From Strongylocentrotus purpuratus (lineage: Eukaryota; Echinodermata; Echinoidea; Camarodonta; Strongylocentrotidae): a DNA stretch of 64,000 nt. Position numbers and translations under genes: made by a program. This document shows positions 24,278 to 37,600 of this stretch, piece by piece (position 1 is the first letter of the stretch; each line of letters starts with the position of its first letter). The notes beneath the pieces are model-generated. The model did no database searches, was not told where the DNA came from, and was given only the letters and a program-made list of their open reading frames with translations. Location: contig NW_022145611.1 in assembly GCF_000002235.5 (NCBI RefSeq), forward strand, positions 22,047,298 through 22,111,297, in the 5' to 3' direction.

Positions 24278-27086
24278 CTATGCCTCTATCTAGCTCTCAA
24301 TTAGATTAGACCTCTGTGTTTGGTATCTGAATGAGACATGTGTTAGGCTAATGAGTAGAATTCACACAGGGGATGTCCATTGATAAAAAGGCAAAGTGGA
24401 TTTGCATATTAACCACACTTCTGAAGAAGATCTCTATAAGTAGTATTAGCAGTGATACCAAGTACAATAGTGCTTAATCAGGAGTTATTAAACCTCCTCC
24501 TGCCCCCTTATCTATGTGCCTGCTTGCCTGATTTCGGAGTAAGCAGCATTAATAGGATTGATGATGGTTAGTTTTGACTTTCAGGAGGTGATGGTAATTT
24601 GAGACATATGCTTTGTTTTCATCGACAGTGTACCATTATTGTGTTCTCATCTGTTCTGAATCAGTGAATGAAAGAATTGTCATGGAAAGACTTTGATGAT
24701 GGAAATATATATGCCCACTTTCCAGTCTACCACCATGTCATTTATATGTTCACCCTTGTTGTTGTCTTCAGAAGTTCAGGTGGGTCTCTTGTAACATTCT
24801 TGTAAGTTCGTAAGAATTTCAAGTTTTTTCTTACCATTAAGTACAAGGTCAGCTTGTCTTTGACATCGGCATTACCTATGATTGGTAAAGTTGTACTATC
24901 CCATCAAATTATTTGTGGCATCCTAGATTGTTGAAGCCCAACATATCAGCTAAGTTCGTGGTCTGTATGACCAGACTAGCTAGTTGTCTATCAGATTATG
25001 AGGTACTTGTCACCTCATTTGATTGGCAGGTCTCTGCCTTTACATCAGATAGCTGTGTACAGTTAGGAATCTAAGCTTTATTCTATTTCCTTTGTCTTCT
25101 TACTTCCATTCATGGTGATGCTATACCACTTAATTTTAGATGTAAACAATTCCAGTCACTGGACACTCAAGACATATAACTCCGCCACTTTGTTTCCCTT
25201 GTCTCATTGCCCCCCTCCTCTCTCTCACCATTGACCTACTACTACTACATAGGTCCATGCTCTTTCCTTCCAGTCAGCAGCATGCAGGAGTTTGATTAGA
25301 AGTAAACACGATTGCATAACACTTGAGTCTCTTTGGAGAAAAACATTTGTTGAGGAGACCAGGGAGTTGTAAATGGATTTGGGGAAAGTCAATAGGTGTT
25401 TAGTCCATACATCCATTCAGTTGTTTTGTGGAGCTACTTTGTCTTGCAGTTCTATTTCCTTGTCTGTCCATTCATCCATTCATTTTTTTGTGTCAGATCA
25501 TCCATAAAACTTTTGCTTGAAGAATTGGCATTTTGTTAATTTTCACCTGGATTATCATTAATGTAAGTACAATGTTATCTCACTTATTCTGTTGTTATGT
25601 GGAAGTGGATTCACTGTCATAAGACAGAGAAAGATCTGATCTTTGTTTGCATGTGCCTTTTTACTGCCTCCATAATCAGGAGCTGTTTTTGATCTTTTAG
25701 TGATATCAGATTGATTTTGATGACTTTCCTCTCTCGTCTATTCTGGCATCTTGAAACCCACTTCGCTATAACCATGGACCTTGCTACAACCAAGTAATTG
25801 TTCTGAAAATAAAGACATTTCCCCGAACTTTCTGAAAGCTACCCTATTCTCAAGCTCTACTTGAGGTATCTATTGCATATTTGGAAGTACTATATAGGAA
25901 AGGATGATGTGAGGGAACGAGTGGGTTGACATCCTATCGCTTACTTGAGTATGAACTATGAAAGGGAGAGGGATATATACATGTACGTCATAAGTTTCTT
26001 GCTTTGTTTGAATGGGTATGTGTATTTACCAGAAGACTTTGTGGGCAGCTCTGTGATGTCATACATCTTGATGTATTTAGAGAAAAGTAAATCAAAGTGT
26101 GATTCTGTAGGCCTACATTTGTAAGGTTTGTGTTCCAAAGTGAAGAAAGTCGAACGAAGATAAGTCATAGAAGAACCTTTAGTTTTGGTGTTGGATTGAA
26201 AGACATTCATTCTAATAACCCAAAATAGTGAATTGCTATAATATCTGTAAGAACAACACAATTTCCATTGCATGTTTCAAATATTTTAACTACTTTGAAA
26301 TAGATTATGTTTGATGTCACAATAGAATAAAATTTAGAAATAGGTAAAATGATGGTGCCTTTAAATTTGATTGCTTGTCAGTGACCTCGCACAAGGTAGT
26401 CAGCACACTCAGGAGTAAGTGGCTTGTTGTTGATATAAGAGAGCATGCAATGCACATGAATGATCGAGTACATGTCAACAACATATGGATCTAATTGTTG
26501 GACCAAAGTTCACCACTTGTTCCTTGTATGACCTTCATCCCCATTTCCTTCTATTACTATGCAAGGGCAGGTTTAAATTTGTTTGTATCCTGCAATTATG
26601 AAACAAAAAGGTCATGTATCAGCAACATATATAATTAATCATTTTTTGTGGCATTTTTCAATTGTCATACACTAATCTATAATTTATGATAAAAATGCCA
26701 GTTTTCAATATGTCAAGATTAGATTGTATTTGATAGTGGGATATTATTAAATTTTATGCAAGCTGCATTCAAGGGAGAATCGTTCATGTTTCTTCTTTAT
26801 ATTGAATTCCTCTAGCTTTCATAACATTATTGCAGCCAATACATTCATTTAACAAAATATAAAAAATAACACTTTCTAAAATATTTAAATGTGATTAAGA
26901 TATTGAAGGGGAATGTTTGTTATTAGCCTTCTATCATTGTCAAGGACTTGTTTACTACTGTTTCCTGTTGACATCCAGATAACAGAGTTTATTGACATTC
27001 AGAATGGAAAGGGGTAGAGAGTAAAGAAAGGGAATGAGAACAAAAAGCTAGGCAGGAAAATGTGAAGGGTTGGCTATTTTGATCAT
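24278..27086. other. Intron stretch, no feature seen
   Basis: AT-rich DNA without recognisable genes, mobile elements or strong tandem repeats. A GTAGGCCTAC palindrome occurs at 26107-26116. Confidence 0.55.
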
Positions 27087-27100
27087 GGGGGGGGGGGGCA

Positions 27101-27151
<51 letters not shown>

Positions 27152-27288
27152 TGGGGGGGGGGGGGGGGATGGGGGCGGGTCCCTCAGATAGTTTGGATTC
27201 TAGATGTCTGTTTTCATTCTTTCTTGATGACCCCCTCACTCTTTCTCTCTCTCTCTCTCTCCCTCCCCCTCACTCTCTCTCCCCCTCA

Positions 27289-27319
<31 letters not shown>

Positions 27320-27345
27320 TTCCTCTCTCTCTCTCTTTCTCTCTG
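27087..27345. repeat. Compound low-complexity block: G runs, (GA)n, (CT)n
   Basis: In order: a 12-G run (27087-27098), (GA)n to about 27149, a 16-G run (27153-27168), 70 bp of ordinary sequence, then (CT)n with CCCTCACT and CTAT interruptions to about 27345. The GA and CT arms are reverse complements and could fold on each other. The block lies about 550 bp before exon A. Confidence 0.92.
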
Positions 27346-27888
27346 AGAGAAATGAGAGTCTCACTCATGCCTTTATCATGGATAAGTGAATAGGAAGATT
27401 GTGGAGAAAAATAAATGACACCCCTGAAAGCCAGGCTAATTATGGTGTTTACTAGGTGCTGTACTGTAGCTTAGGTAGTTAGCAGGAGTCCCTTGAGATA
27501 ACACAATATCAGCAAAGACCAGTCTTCCGCGAATGCCTGCAGTCCTCCAGGTGCTGGTTTAGCTTCATGTCGCAGTAGATACCCTGTCTAGAGTAATGTG
27601 ATGAGATCAGCCTTGAGAAGCCAAGCATTACAGGTTGAATGCATGGGGCAGATGGGTTAGCAACTCACAAGTTGAGTTTGGAGGTTGAAAGCATGGACCT
27701 ACTAGTACTACGAATGGTGACAATGAAGCTGCAGCTCTGGTGGCAGCTTGATACTCTTGTATACTTAGTGCTACCTTATTAGATCCTGATTGCAATATGT
27801 ATAATTGAGTAAGATGTATGGTATCCAATAATTCATCATGTGGTGAGTAATTTACTAATGAATGTTGTGTTTTTTGTTGTTTTAACAG

Positions 27889-28341
27889 GACTCCTCTGCA
27901 TTATATGAAAGGCTTCACATTCCCAGAAGTCTACTAGAAGCTTGGAGTAAGGACAAGTGTGAGGTCTGTGCCACACACGTCAACCAACTCAAGGGAGAGG
28001 CTGTTGCAATGGTCCAATCGCTTGAGGAAGCACAAGCACAGAACGATGCTGCAAACATCGGTCGTCTATCAGGTCTGGTAGGATCCCGTGACCTAGCGTC
28101 TCTTCAGCGGTACCTCTACGCCCACCACGCCCATGGCGCAGCCGCCGCCCAGCAGCACCATCGGTCCGCTAGGCAGCAGGTGAAAGGACAGCATACGACA
28201 GCAGCAGCTGCAGCTGTAGCAGCAGCTCGTAAGCAAGCATTGCCCCCTTCTCTACAGGCCCAGCAGTACTTGGAAGAAAGTCTTGGAGCATCATGGTGGA
28301 CGCATCCAAAGCTTAGCTCCATGCTCTCATCAGCACACCAG
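27889..28341 (+). CDS. KIF26: KIF26-like kinesin, internal exon A (pre-motor CxxC block)
   Basis: Internal exon of an atypical kinesin of the KIF26 / VAB-8 (kinesin-11) family. The exon is 453 bp, 151 codons, phase 0 at both ends. Its acceptor is the AG at 27887-27888, behind a T-rich tract with a branch-point-like CTAAT near 27854; its donor is CAG|GTAAGT at 28342. Exon residues 7-19 (ERLHIPRSLLEAW) and 24-38 (CEVCATHVNQLKGEA) match, from memory of vertebrate KIF26B, DKLQVPNTIRKAW and CDICATHLNQLKQEA. LVGSR at 63-67 and QAQQYL at 123-128 match LVGSR and QAHQYL further on in the human protein. Between them is a low-complexity linker rich in Ala, His and Gln (residues 78-113). C24 and C27 form a CxxC pair that could bind metal. 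Vertebrate KIF26 proteins lack normal motor ATPase activity and act in cell polarity and WNT/ROR or GRB2-linked signalling; whether this one does is inference. KIF26A or KIF26B cannot be chosen, since an invertebrate probably has a single pre-duplication gene. Confidence 0.86.
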
Positions 28342-28445
28342 GTAAGTTCTCATAGATCAAGAAGACACATAGAACTTAGAAGAGCACAAAAAAGCACCAT
28401 GAACCATCTGTTTAGAAGTAAGAAGTTTTGGAAGAAAAAACGACT

Positions 28446-28669
28446 TATCGGGTACATTTTCCCTGACAGTCGGGCTATTTTTTCAAGATGGCCGCCGGCA
28501 TTTTTTTTTTTTTTCCAATCAGAAATAGATCCGTTTTAGCAGAGTTTTTCTTCTTTTTGTCTTTAAAAGAAGAAAAAAAAGAAAAAAAAGAAGAAAAAAA
28601 AAAGGAGGCTGCCCCCACAAAGGAAGCAGGCGGGGACGCTAAACATGTATATTTTTTGTAATGGCCTTA
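28446..28669. mobile_element. Second copy of the inner MITE-like element
   Basis: Shares TTTTCCCTGACAGTCGGGCT, CAAGATGGCCGCCG, AATCAGAAATAGATCCGTTT and GGCGGGGACGCTAAACATG, in the same order and orientation as the 24-kb copy, and ends in AATGGCCTTA like it. The left terminal repeat is not recognisable, so it is truncated or diverged. An A/G-rich insert (AAGAAAAAAAAG-type, about 28565-28605) enlarges the middle. It begins about 100 bp beyond the exon A donor. Confidence 0.78.
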
Positions 28670-31600
28670 CACTGTACATTTATTGTCACCAGATATGGGC
28701 CAACTAAACTTCTAAAGTGTGTGCCCTATCTACATCTCCCTTGTCATAATGGGGTCACCATGCCCATTGCTCTATTCAAATCATAACAGGCATCCATGTG
28801 TAGTGTAAAACCTCTAATGAGTTGGATTAACGTGAGTCACTGTAATTAAAACAGGACTAAACAAACAGGCCAACATGCCAGGTGCAGAGTTGGGTCTAAA
28901 GATAGATTTGGGCCTTTGAGCAAAGTTTGCTTCTCAGATTTCCATTTCTTAGTGGAAGATGACCGACATGCAAACACTTCAAACTAAGTTTCTGTCATCA
29001 TAAGAAAAAAAAATCTCCTTGGTTCTATGGCAACAGAAGATGAAGCTAGGTAGAATAGTTTTGTTTTAATAGATGACCTGTATGGTCCATATATTAATAA
29101 TAGTTCGTCAGCCAAAGGGTCATGAACTCTTGTGTCATTAACCTGTTAACCTAAAGACATATTTAATTCATTATTTGTTGGGTGGTTTTAACCTTCATCT
29201 CAATAACTAAGGTCATTGACCATGTGTTGGTTGTCGACACATTTTTTATTGAACACAAGTGACTGAAATTACATGTTATTGACTAATTCAACGATATGCA
29301 CACAAAAAATGATATAGTATCGCCTAAGTTGCCTGTCTTTCTTGCATCTTTCATGATGTAGGGCACTTTCATTCAATGGAAAAGAAAAAGTCAATATATT
29401 TTAACAAGTGAAATGAATGGAAAGAAAGGAAGATGTTTCTCTTGAAAAAGTAGAAATGTGTCATATGTTCTTTCATTAGGAATACCTCAATGTTTTAATT
29501 TATATTCAATAAATAAAGGGCTTTGTTTTAGAAATATGTACATTCTAGTCTTGAGTTAATTAGGAATAGAGCAGGAACTGCCAGGAAGCATTTTAGCAGT
29601 TGGCAGACTCATCTGGGAATATCTTGACTGAAATTTGAATTCTTTCATGAAATTTATGTTGAGGAGTTTGCATGGTAACTTTGGTCCATCTTCTCAACTT
29701 TGTATAATGCTAATGTAAGGGCTTTATGAGACAAATGTCTTCATACAGCCTTGTCTGCAACTGTAGAAATCTTTCTACCATGATGGCCAGTTGGCCACCA
29801 GTGCATTACCCTTGCACTACTCCAAACCAGCCAGTCATCTAGGCAGACAGGCAGGCTTGCATCCCCAGAGTGATCCAGTCAGGAAACCAGGCTGGGTTGA
29901 ATGACATCCTTCTCTCCCATCTCCTTCTCAAAAACTCATCAAATACTAGCGCACTTGCAGGAAATAGAGAGTGAACCCACCTCTCAGTCTGAGCTCCTTG
30001 ATTGCTCAGACATGGCACTCAAATCCATTGTGAATTGTTCTTCTTTTCTCTTTCCTCTCCATCGTAATGAGAAGAAAAGGAAGAATGGAAACCACCTCTA
30101 TTCCCCGTACAACGAGAGAAGATTTGTAATTGTTTACGAGGGAGTCAGGTGTGACACTGTTTCACAAGGGAGAAGCACGCTCAGGTCACCAACGTAAATG
30201 TTTATGTTCGATTAACTTGCTCTGTCATGATCCAAGAGAAGTGGAGGATGTCTTTTGTGGGTCTGAAAAAGAAAAACGACCCGGCTTCTCTTTTCCTGTT
30301 TCTCTCTCCTTCTTACGAGAGGTTGTACATAGGATTGAGTTGCATCTTGCAAAATGAGTCATTAGTCTTTAGGGGAATGCTAGGACAAGTTAGAATGCCA
30401 ATTTTCTATTTTAGCTCTTGGTGATTTGAAAGGAGGTTCTTAGATCAGTAGGACTGCTTTGTAGGTGGGAAGGTGATGCTAAACAGGGAATTCCTCAGAG
30501 AATCAAGATAAGAACCAGAAAGCATGAAAATATACACCAGCTTGATAAATGGCAAATTAATTTGTTTGGCCCCTTGTCATATTTTCTAATCAGAAATTGT
30601 GTCATAGATATGATTTCCTAGACTCAGTTTGGGATACTCTGACATTTCTGAACCTGTAAAATGAAAAAGATTTTAGACACGTTATTAAGTGACTCATGGT
30701 TGCAAATTGTATTATATTTACAAACAAATTTTTCTGTAATAAGTTTAAATCACTTAATTCTGTATTATTAATGTTTTTGTTTAATATTTTTGTTTAATAT
30801 CAAATGAATATTAGACTGTCTATCTTATAAACCTACTTGCTGAATCAATATGCATGGAAATTTTCCAAATCTGATTTGCGGTAAGTGAGAAATTTGGACC
30901 ATAACTCATTAAATGATATATCAGCTAGAAAACTTTATTTTTCCTCAGTCATCTCAGATAATATTTTGCTCATCCATCCTTCCAGACGTACCACCACTCC
31001 CCCATGTCCAACTAGCCTGCAGCTTTCTAACCATTTGTTATTAAGCAATAACTGGCAAAACATAACTTTGCATTCTATCACGTCAACAACAAAAGAAAAT
31101 CAATTTGAAGAATACTAATAGTTGCCCCAGGCTGGAAATTCAGGCAGATATTTTATGCTGATCACCTTCCGTGGTTTGCAAATTTGTTAAATTGCTGATG
31201 GGCTAAGCGATTGGTGTAATGATAACAAACGGATGAGAAGAGACAGGAAGAAGAAATGGTGGCAGAATTACAGGGCAGTGGTTATGATTCATGTGTTTAT
31301 GTGGTTAAGATGAGCTGGGGGCCATGATTATTGTTGCGATCATCCGCCATCAAAAGATGATGATGATGATGATGATACACCCCCAAGCACATCGTCTAGC
31401 CCCCTCGCTTGTGCAACAAGTGTGAGTGATGCGAGTCTAGAGGCAAATAGCTTACCTTATCCTCAGGTCATGTAACACTTTCCCTCATCAAGTAATAGCT
31501 AGGTGTATTCATAGACTTGCTTGTAGTAAAGTAGCAAATCACATCCCCAAAAGGTATGTCCATTTGCGATTACATTGCTTTGGGGTAAAATAATCAAAAT

Positions 31601-34600
31601 TGATATTCATTTTGAATTCAATTTTTTTTCTTGAGTAAGGTAGTGATTCATGACCAAGTCTTGTCAAATTCATGAAATATATTGATGAAGGGGTTTTCCT
31701 TGGTTAGAATGCTGTAGAATATGATTTAAACAACGTGTATGGTAATGATGGTCATAGAATTAATTTCTTTGAAGTTTGGCTAAACATGTCAATGTCATAC
31801 AGGTTTCTAGTGTATATTTCACTCTGTTTTGAAGGATTTTCATTCCATACCTAGTTATTGCATTTTGCATTTGATTTGTCATATCCAGGTTGTCCACTCT
31901 TCGCTGCCCCTCTTTGTCTAACAGAAGCTGACAAGTTTCTTTTTGTGCTGAGTCAGACAAATCTTAGACAAGTAGTACAGGTATCATGGATGATTTTTAG
32001 AAATATTCTGCATGTTCATGGATCTAAATATACATGGATGGTGAATATATTGCTTCCTCTTTAATAATGAAAGGTCATTGACATGTTTTAAAATTCAACC
32101 CAAATCAATTTTTTTTTTTAAACTGTTGACTTCTCTGAAAGTAACCCTCGTCTTAAACCTTTCTCTCTCTTTGTGTTGCTTCTGAAATGTAGAGAGATTC
32201 AAAGGAAATTGTGCCACTCGGATTTTCTCCTCTACCTCAAGTACTAGTATGGAGTTAGAGTACAGTGAATGTTTTCTTCTCTCTTTTATCATCAGTGTAC
32301 AACCTTCCCTATGGGTCTATTATCACCTCTGGTAACACTGTTCTGAAGGGGGTCTTGATACAAAGGTGCTAAAAGTCCATTGGAAAAGCTTCCATTTAAC
32401 CTCTATTCTTTCATTGTGACATACGTACTGTATGGGATGAGGAGCAAATACAGACTTTTATTTGGGTGAATATTCACATAATGGTTTTGAAGGGGTAAAG
32501 TACTCCATTTGCTTTGTTTGTTGTTATGGTGTCTGAGTTGTATTGTTCTCTTTTAATGGTGGTATAAAGTTAGGGATCACTGACCGAGAGTACCTCCTGG
32601 AAAGGACATACATTGAGGACTGCAGCAAACAAGTTGTATCATTTTTATGATTATAAAACCAGTGATTATCAGCAGCTCCCAAAGCCAACTCATCTCAAAT
32701 CTGTTTATACTGTAAAAAATATAACATAATTCTGAATATTTTATTTTTTTTAGACAAAGTTTTTACAAACAATGGTTTGTCATATCTCATATATCACAAA
32801 TAATGAACTAATTTTTAATTTCAAGAAAGAGATGGGCATTCCATTGTTAAATAAAAATAGATGCAATATTAGAACTAATTTCCAGAATAAAATGCTATTA
32901 CAGCATTTGAAGGGTTAATGATGATCGTTCCTTCTGGACTCGTAGAGCTTTGATGAAGCAGAAAGATAGAAGACATAGAAAAATGAAATGATACAAAAAA
33001 TGGTTCCATTTTTAACGCTATGATTAAATATCAATAACTTAAATAATTTATAATAAATTAGTTGTTATTTTAATAAAGAAAACCGGTTGGCTGTTACTAA
33101 TTTGCCCTCTCTTACTCATGGACACCCCATGTACTCAAGGTTTTTCATTCTTTCTACCAAATATTGATAATATTGACTGGTGACCATGAATAACTCCTTG
33201 CTACTTTGAACATAACTGCTTGCTTCTTCCTCTTCCAGTAGAGCTAAGCTGCAAGTATTTCTCTGACTCATACATCCAGATAAAAATCTTGGGCAAGCCC
33301 TGATGGGAAAGCTTCCAACAGAATGCTTCTCATAATGATTCTCCAATTTTCATCACACCATGAAGAGTATGACATATTGCTTTATGTTTTTATGAATTCC
33401 ATTTTTTACAGGTGACGACACAATTGACATGTTTAATAATGTGTGTTTTTGTGAACTGTTTAGGAGAATAAAGTTAGTTTTGTGGTAATGGGGTCTGAAG
33501 TTGTAGAATATCAGCTCACCTCTCCTCACTCATCATTGACAGTGCACATTGCTGTGTACAGCAAGACTGCTGGCTAACTGCCTTATGCATAAACATGAGC
33601 AATCCAGTCCACCAATCACAGTACCTAAAATAGTAGCTAGGAGTGGACTGTTCTATTTTGCATTCACTCATTGAAAAGGGGTGATATGGTATGTGAAAAG
33701 GAGGGAAATGAAGGAGAGAAATGTTCTTTTTAATTATTTTATAGATAGATTTTTATATCAGAGAGACCTTAGGAGACATATATGCAAACATGCTTTCACC
33801 AATTTTCTCTTTGAACTATTTAAGAAACAGCACTTATCCTGTTTATAAATTTTGTCCAATAATAGAAAGAAACTCAAGTGGGAGGATCCAGCCTTGGTGT
33901 TTGTCTTTCTCTCAGACCTCTCTTAGAGCTTTACAATGTACACAAACCATTTCAGCAAGGAAACCTAACAGTGTAAACCAATGTAATGTCTAGAAGCCAG
34001 AGTATTATGAAAGTAGAAAAAAGGGAGAAGTAATGAAAAGAGGGCCAACAAGCGAGTGAGCGAAGAGATATGATGGATCACAATAGTACTGTTCCATAGT
34101 CCAGTTGATAGAGCTTCATTCAGTCAGGTTGTGTAAGGATTGTTAGGGGTAAACGTGGGGTGCGTTATTCTTGATCAGTTGAGAGTCGGTGGTTGCAGCA
34201 GAAGTGATAAGAAGCTAATTGCGCCAGCTCGTGGGATGATGAAGATCTGTCTTTCAGTTCACTTCACCTTGGAGCCTTACACTTGACAGGAAAGCATCAG
34301 GATATCTTTTTTGAGAATTAATATCAGAGGTGCAGGTTGTTGTTAGGAGCTTCTTCTGCTTCGGTTTCTCCATCTTGTCAAGCATCTTTGTCTCTTTGGA
34401 AGCTACTTAGGTTTTCTTTTACGGTTCTTTTTATCCACCTGTCAGCTTCTTAAAGATTTAACAATTTATAAATAGAACCACCAGCAATCTTCGGGACTTT
34501 TAATCCAGAGAATCAAAACTCTTCAAACCATGATGGCTCTTGCTCTGCTGGAGATAACATTTTTGTTACAACAGGGAAACATGTTGATTTAAATACAGAG

Positions 34601-37600
34601 CTAGGGAATCTCCGCAGGACTGTTTTCATTGATCTTTTTGATGCCTTCATCTCTCTTTGGATGAAAAACATGGAAATATACATTGAACATGTACCAGACC
34701 AGTTTGGTGTTCGAGTGAGTATTACAATTTGGTTTTCCTCCTAATTCATTCAACATTGCTGTCACAGTTGCATCTTTACAAGGGGGATATTTCTCAATCA
34801 TTTTGGAGCATTTTCCATCTAGTAATAATGTTGAAAGTACAGTCATCATCATTACCATCAGTGTGATCGAGTCATAAAAATTTGTGATCATTATATTTAC
34901 TATTATTTTCATTTATATAGAGCTATTTTCACCAAATCCATTTATCATAACAGGGTTTGAATTGCAATGTAAAGGTTCATGACCGTATTAATTATTGTTT
35001 TTTTGTGTGTAATTGAGATTTTATCCAAGAAAGTTAAAGAAGAGGAACAAATGAATAGATAATAATGAACTCTCAGAAATGATGGAGCTTTTAAAAAAGG
35101 TAATAAAAATACTGGAAACTGATCATGAATTTGATAAGTTTCAGAGTTCAATGAACGAAAGAACTAAGGAAGTATGTGCACAGAGAGTAATTAAATCTTC
35201 TTCATTCTTTCTTTGTGGATGATGAATAGCAAGCATTGTGTATTTTACGATATCTAGGGATAAACAAACTGAGGGTTCATTGACATAGAAGTCTATTTTT
35301 GATCATACTGTCAATGGTATTTCATTGAATATCATTAGATATTTTATCTTGTGCAATTATGCAAGAATCTTTTTAACTCTTAGGCTTAAACAAAAAATTG
35401 TTGTATTATCCTTTGCGACCGACCCCAAAATCTTAAAATCTAAAGTCAGCTTTTTATTAAAGTTTTTTTAGAATAATTTTTATAAGACAAACAAAACTGA
35501 AAAATATCAGCCCAAAGAGGGGAAAAAAGCCACACAAAAAAATTAAATGAATAAATATATTAACTGACCGACCCAGGTGCTGGCACCTAAAGGGCAATAC
35601 AACATATATTTGTTTAGACCTTAAAGCTTTACTCTTTCTGATTGCCTTTCTATAACTAGGAAGTATCATTAGATATTGTTTTTGTCCTAAATAAACACAA
35701 AAAATTGTTCCACCTCAGATTGATTAAGGGTTTTATCAGTGACATAAGCAAACAGCATCCAAATGTCCCTTAAATTATGTGTGTTAGTATCTTAATGTGT
35801 TTCTTATGAGATTTTTTTTAAAATAAAGAATTCAATTGTAGGCCCTATACTAATATTTTACATCTCAAGATTATATCTCTCTGAGCCGTTTTCAATACTA
35901 AAATATTTTTGGAAGTTGGTGCTAATTCGATATCAGTATTCTATTTGAATGCTTGATAAAAGAATAAAAGATGATTCATAAGTAGGAACAACAACAACTA
36001 CGAAATCTCCACGCATGACATGTATACAAGATGACAAGGGGCCTGTGTACTGTTTGAATGGTAGAGGGTAGTAAGTGTTATTAATAAGCATTATGTCCAT
36101 AAGATTTGCTATAGAAACTGATGTAGACAGGGTGTCTACGTTCTCGGGCGATGATCTATGAATGACGTTGCCGGGTTATCCTTTATTTTCTGCCTCTCCT
36201 TCTCACGCTTGTGGTCCGGCTTAGTTTATTCAAAGATACATAAACCCCTGGTGCTAACGTTTTGTCGGTTCTTTATTGCAAGACGCCTTTGTTGTACTTA
36301 CTCCTCCGCCGCCGTCAAATGGAAACCACAATTTCATAGCAGAATCGTTGCGAACATTACCGAATGCAAACAAGACAGCGCTGTAAAGGTTTGTCTGATA
36401 GATGAAGGAGAGCAGTCTGATGTAATAAAGGGGATCTAAACTTTGTAACACCTACTTTACAATGAGAGTGAATAGCAGATATTGTTGAAGATTAGTGAAG
36501 TCATGTAGGATTTAATACTTCTGGCACCACATACCTATTGTATATCATCATGTACCGTCTGAGGCGCAGGAAGTTACCAAAACAGTTTATACAATTCCTG
36601 ATCTTAATTCCTCTGATCTGATATTTTTCTTTTAATCTTTTTTCACTTGGATTTTGTAGACTTTATACAATAGAAAGGATCAAAACATACTCTGTGAACA
36701 TTTATTTTATTAAATGTTGTGCATGTTTTGTAATGACAAGAAACTAGTGACTCGCCGAATAATCAAATAAATAAGAATATGTGAAACAAGGAAAACAATT
36801 TTAGTTTATCTGTCATATTCTGCAGACAGTGTATAATTAAATATTTTAAATACTGGTACACAATGATTTTCATAAAAATAGTTGAAAGTGTTGTGTTATA
36901 GCAATCATCAATACTGTTTGACATGACTTGGGATGTACTTTATGTGTGTTTCTTTTTAACCTATTATTTCAATGAAATATTTGAATAAGTGTATCTGTCC
37001 CTATACAGCAGGCTATCTTTTCTCCCCTTATGCCCATAGCAGTGAGAGAAAGAAACCAATGTCAGATAAAATAAAAATTAGTCCAAGATGAATATTTTTA
37101 AAGGTGAAAATAGACAGATTTCTAAAGATTGCATCAAAGTGCATCACAACTTAATAGACCAGAGTAATATCATTACACACATAAATTATTGATATGACAG
37201 ATAGCTTCATAGTACATCTGCATTCACTTAGCTATCTCCACGGCACTGGGTATCGGCTTGCAATCAGATGTGGCATTTCATACTACCCTACTAAATTGGA
37301 AAGTCAACATCAAGGTTTTCCTGATTTAAAGAGAGTCGATTTAACACACTTACGAGAATTCCTTCAAGTATTTGCTGGATTAGTTCTTGTCAAGTAGAAA
37401 CTAGTTAATTTTTAGATTGCTTCAGTTTGCCAATGGTCTTTTTCTGGTGAGATTGGGAGGAAAGATTGATTTTCCCTATTTTGTAAATCAATGGCACTGC
37501 ATACTATGAATCTAATTTAGAGAGCAACATTTGGTTTGCCTGAAGGTAGAGGTTTATAGCACTGAAAGTGTGTGTGTCAACAGTATATGAACTTGTCATG

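Larger units (their letters stand above)
1..27888 (+). other. Upstream intron of the KIF26-like gene (5' end outside window)
   Basis: Everything before exon A reads as non-coding and is taken as intron, at least 27.9 kb long. The 3' boundary is the AG at 27887-27888. The vertebrate family has an earlier cysteine block (CENC-type) in front of exon A; I looked for it here and did not find it, so it probably lies before position 1. The alternative, that part of this stretch is intergenic and the gene's upstream exons are short or non-coding, cannot be excluded. Confidence 0.65.

Noticed and set aside
30840..30890. Donor-like GCG|GTAAGTGAG
   Set aside because: No plausible acceptor or open, exon-like sequence precedes it.
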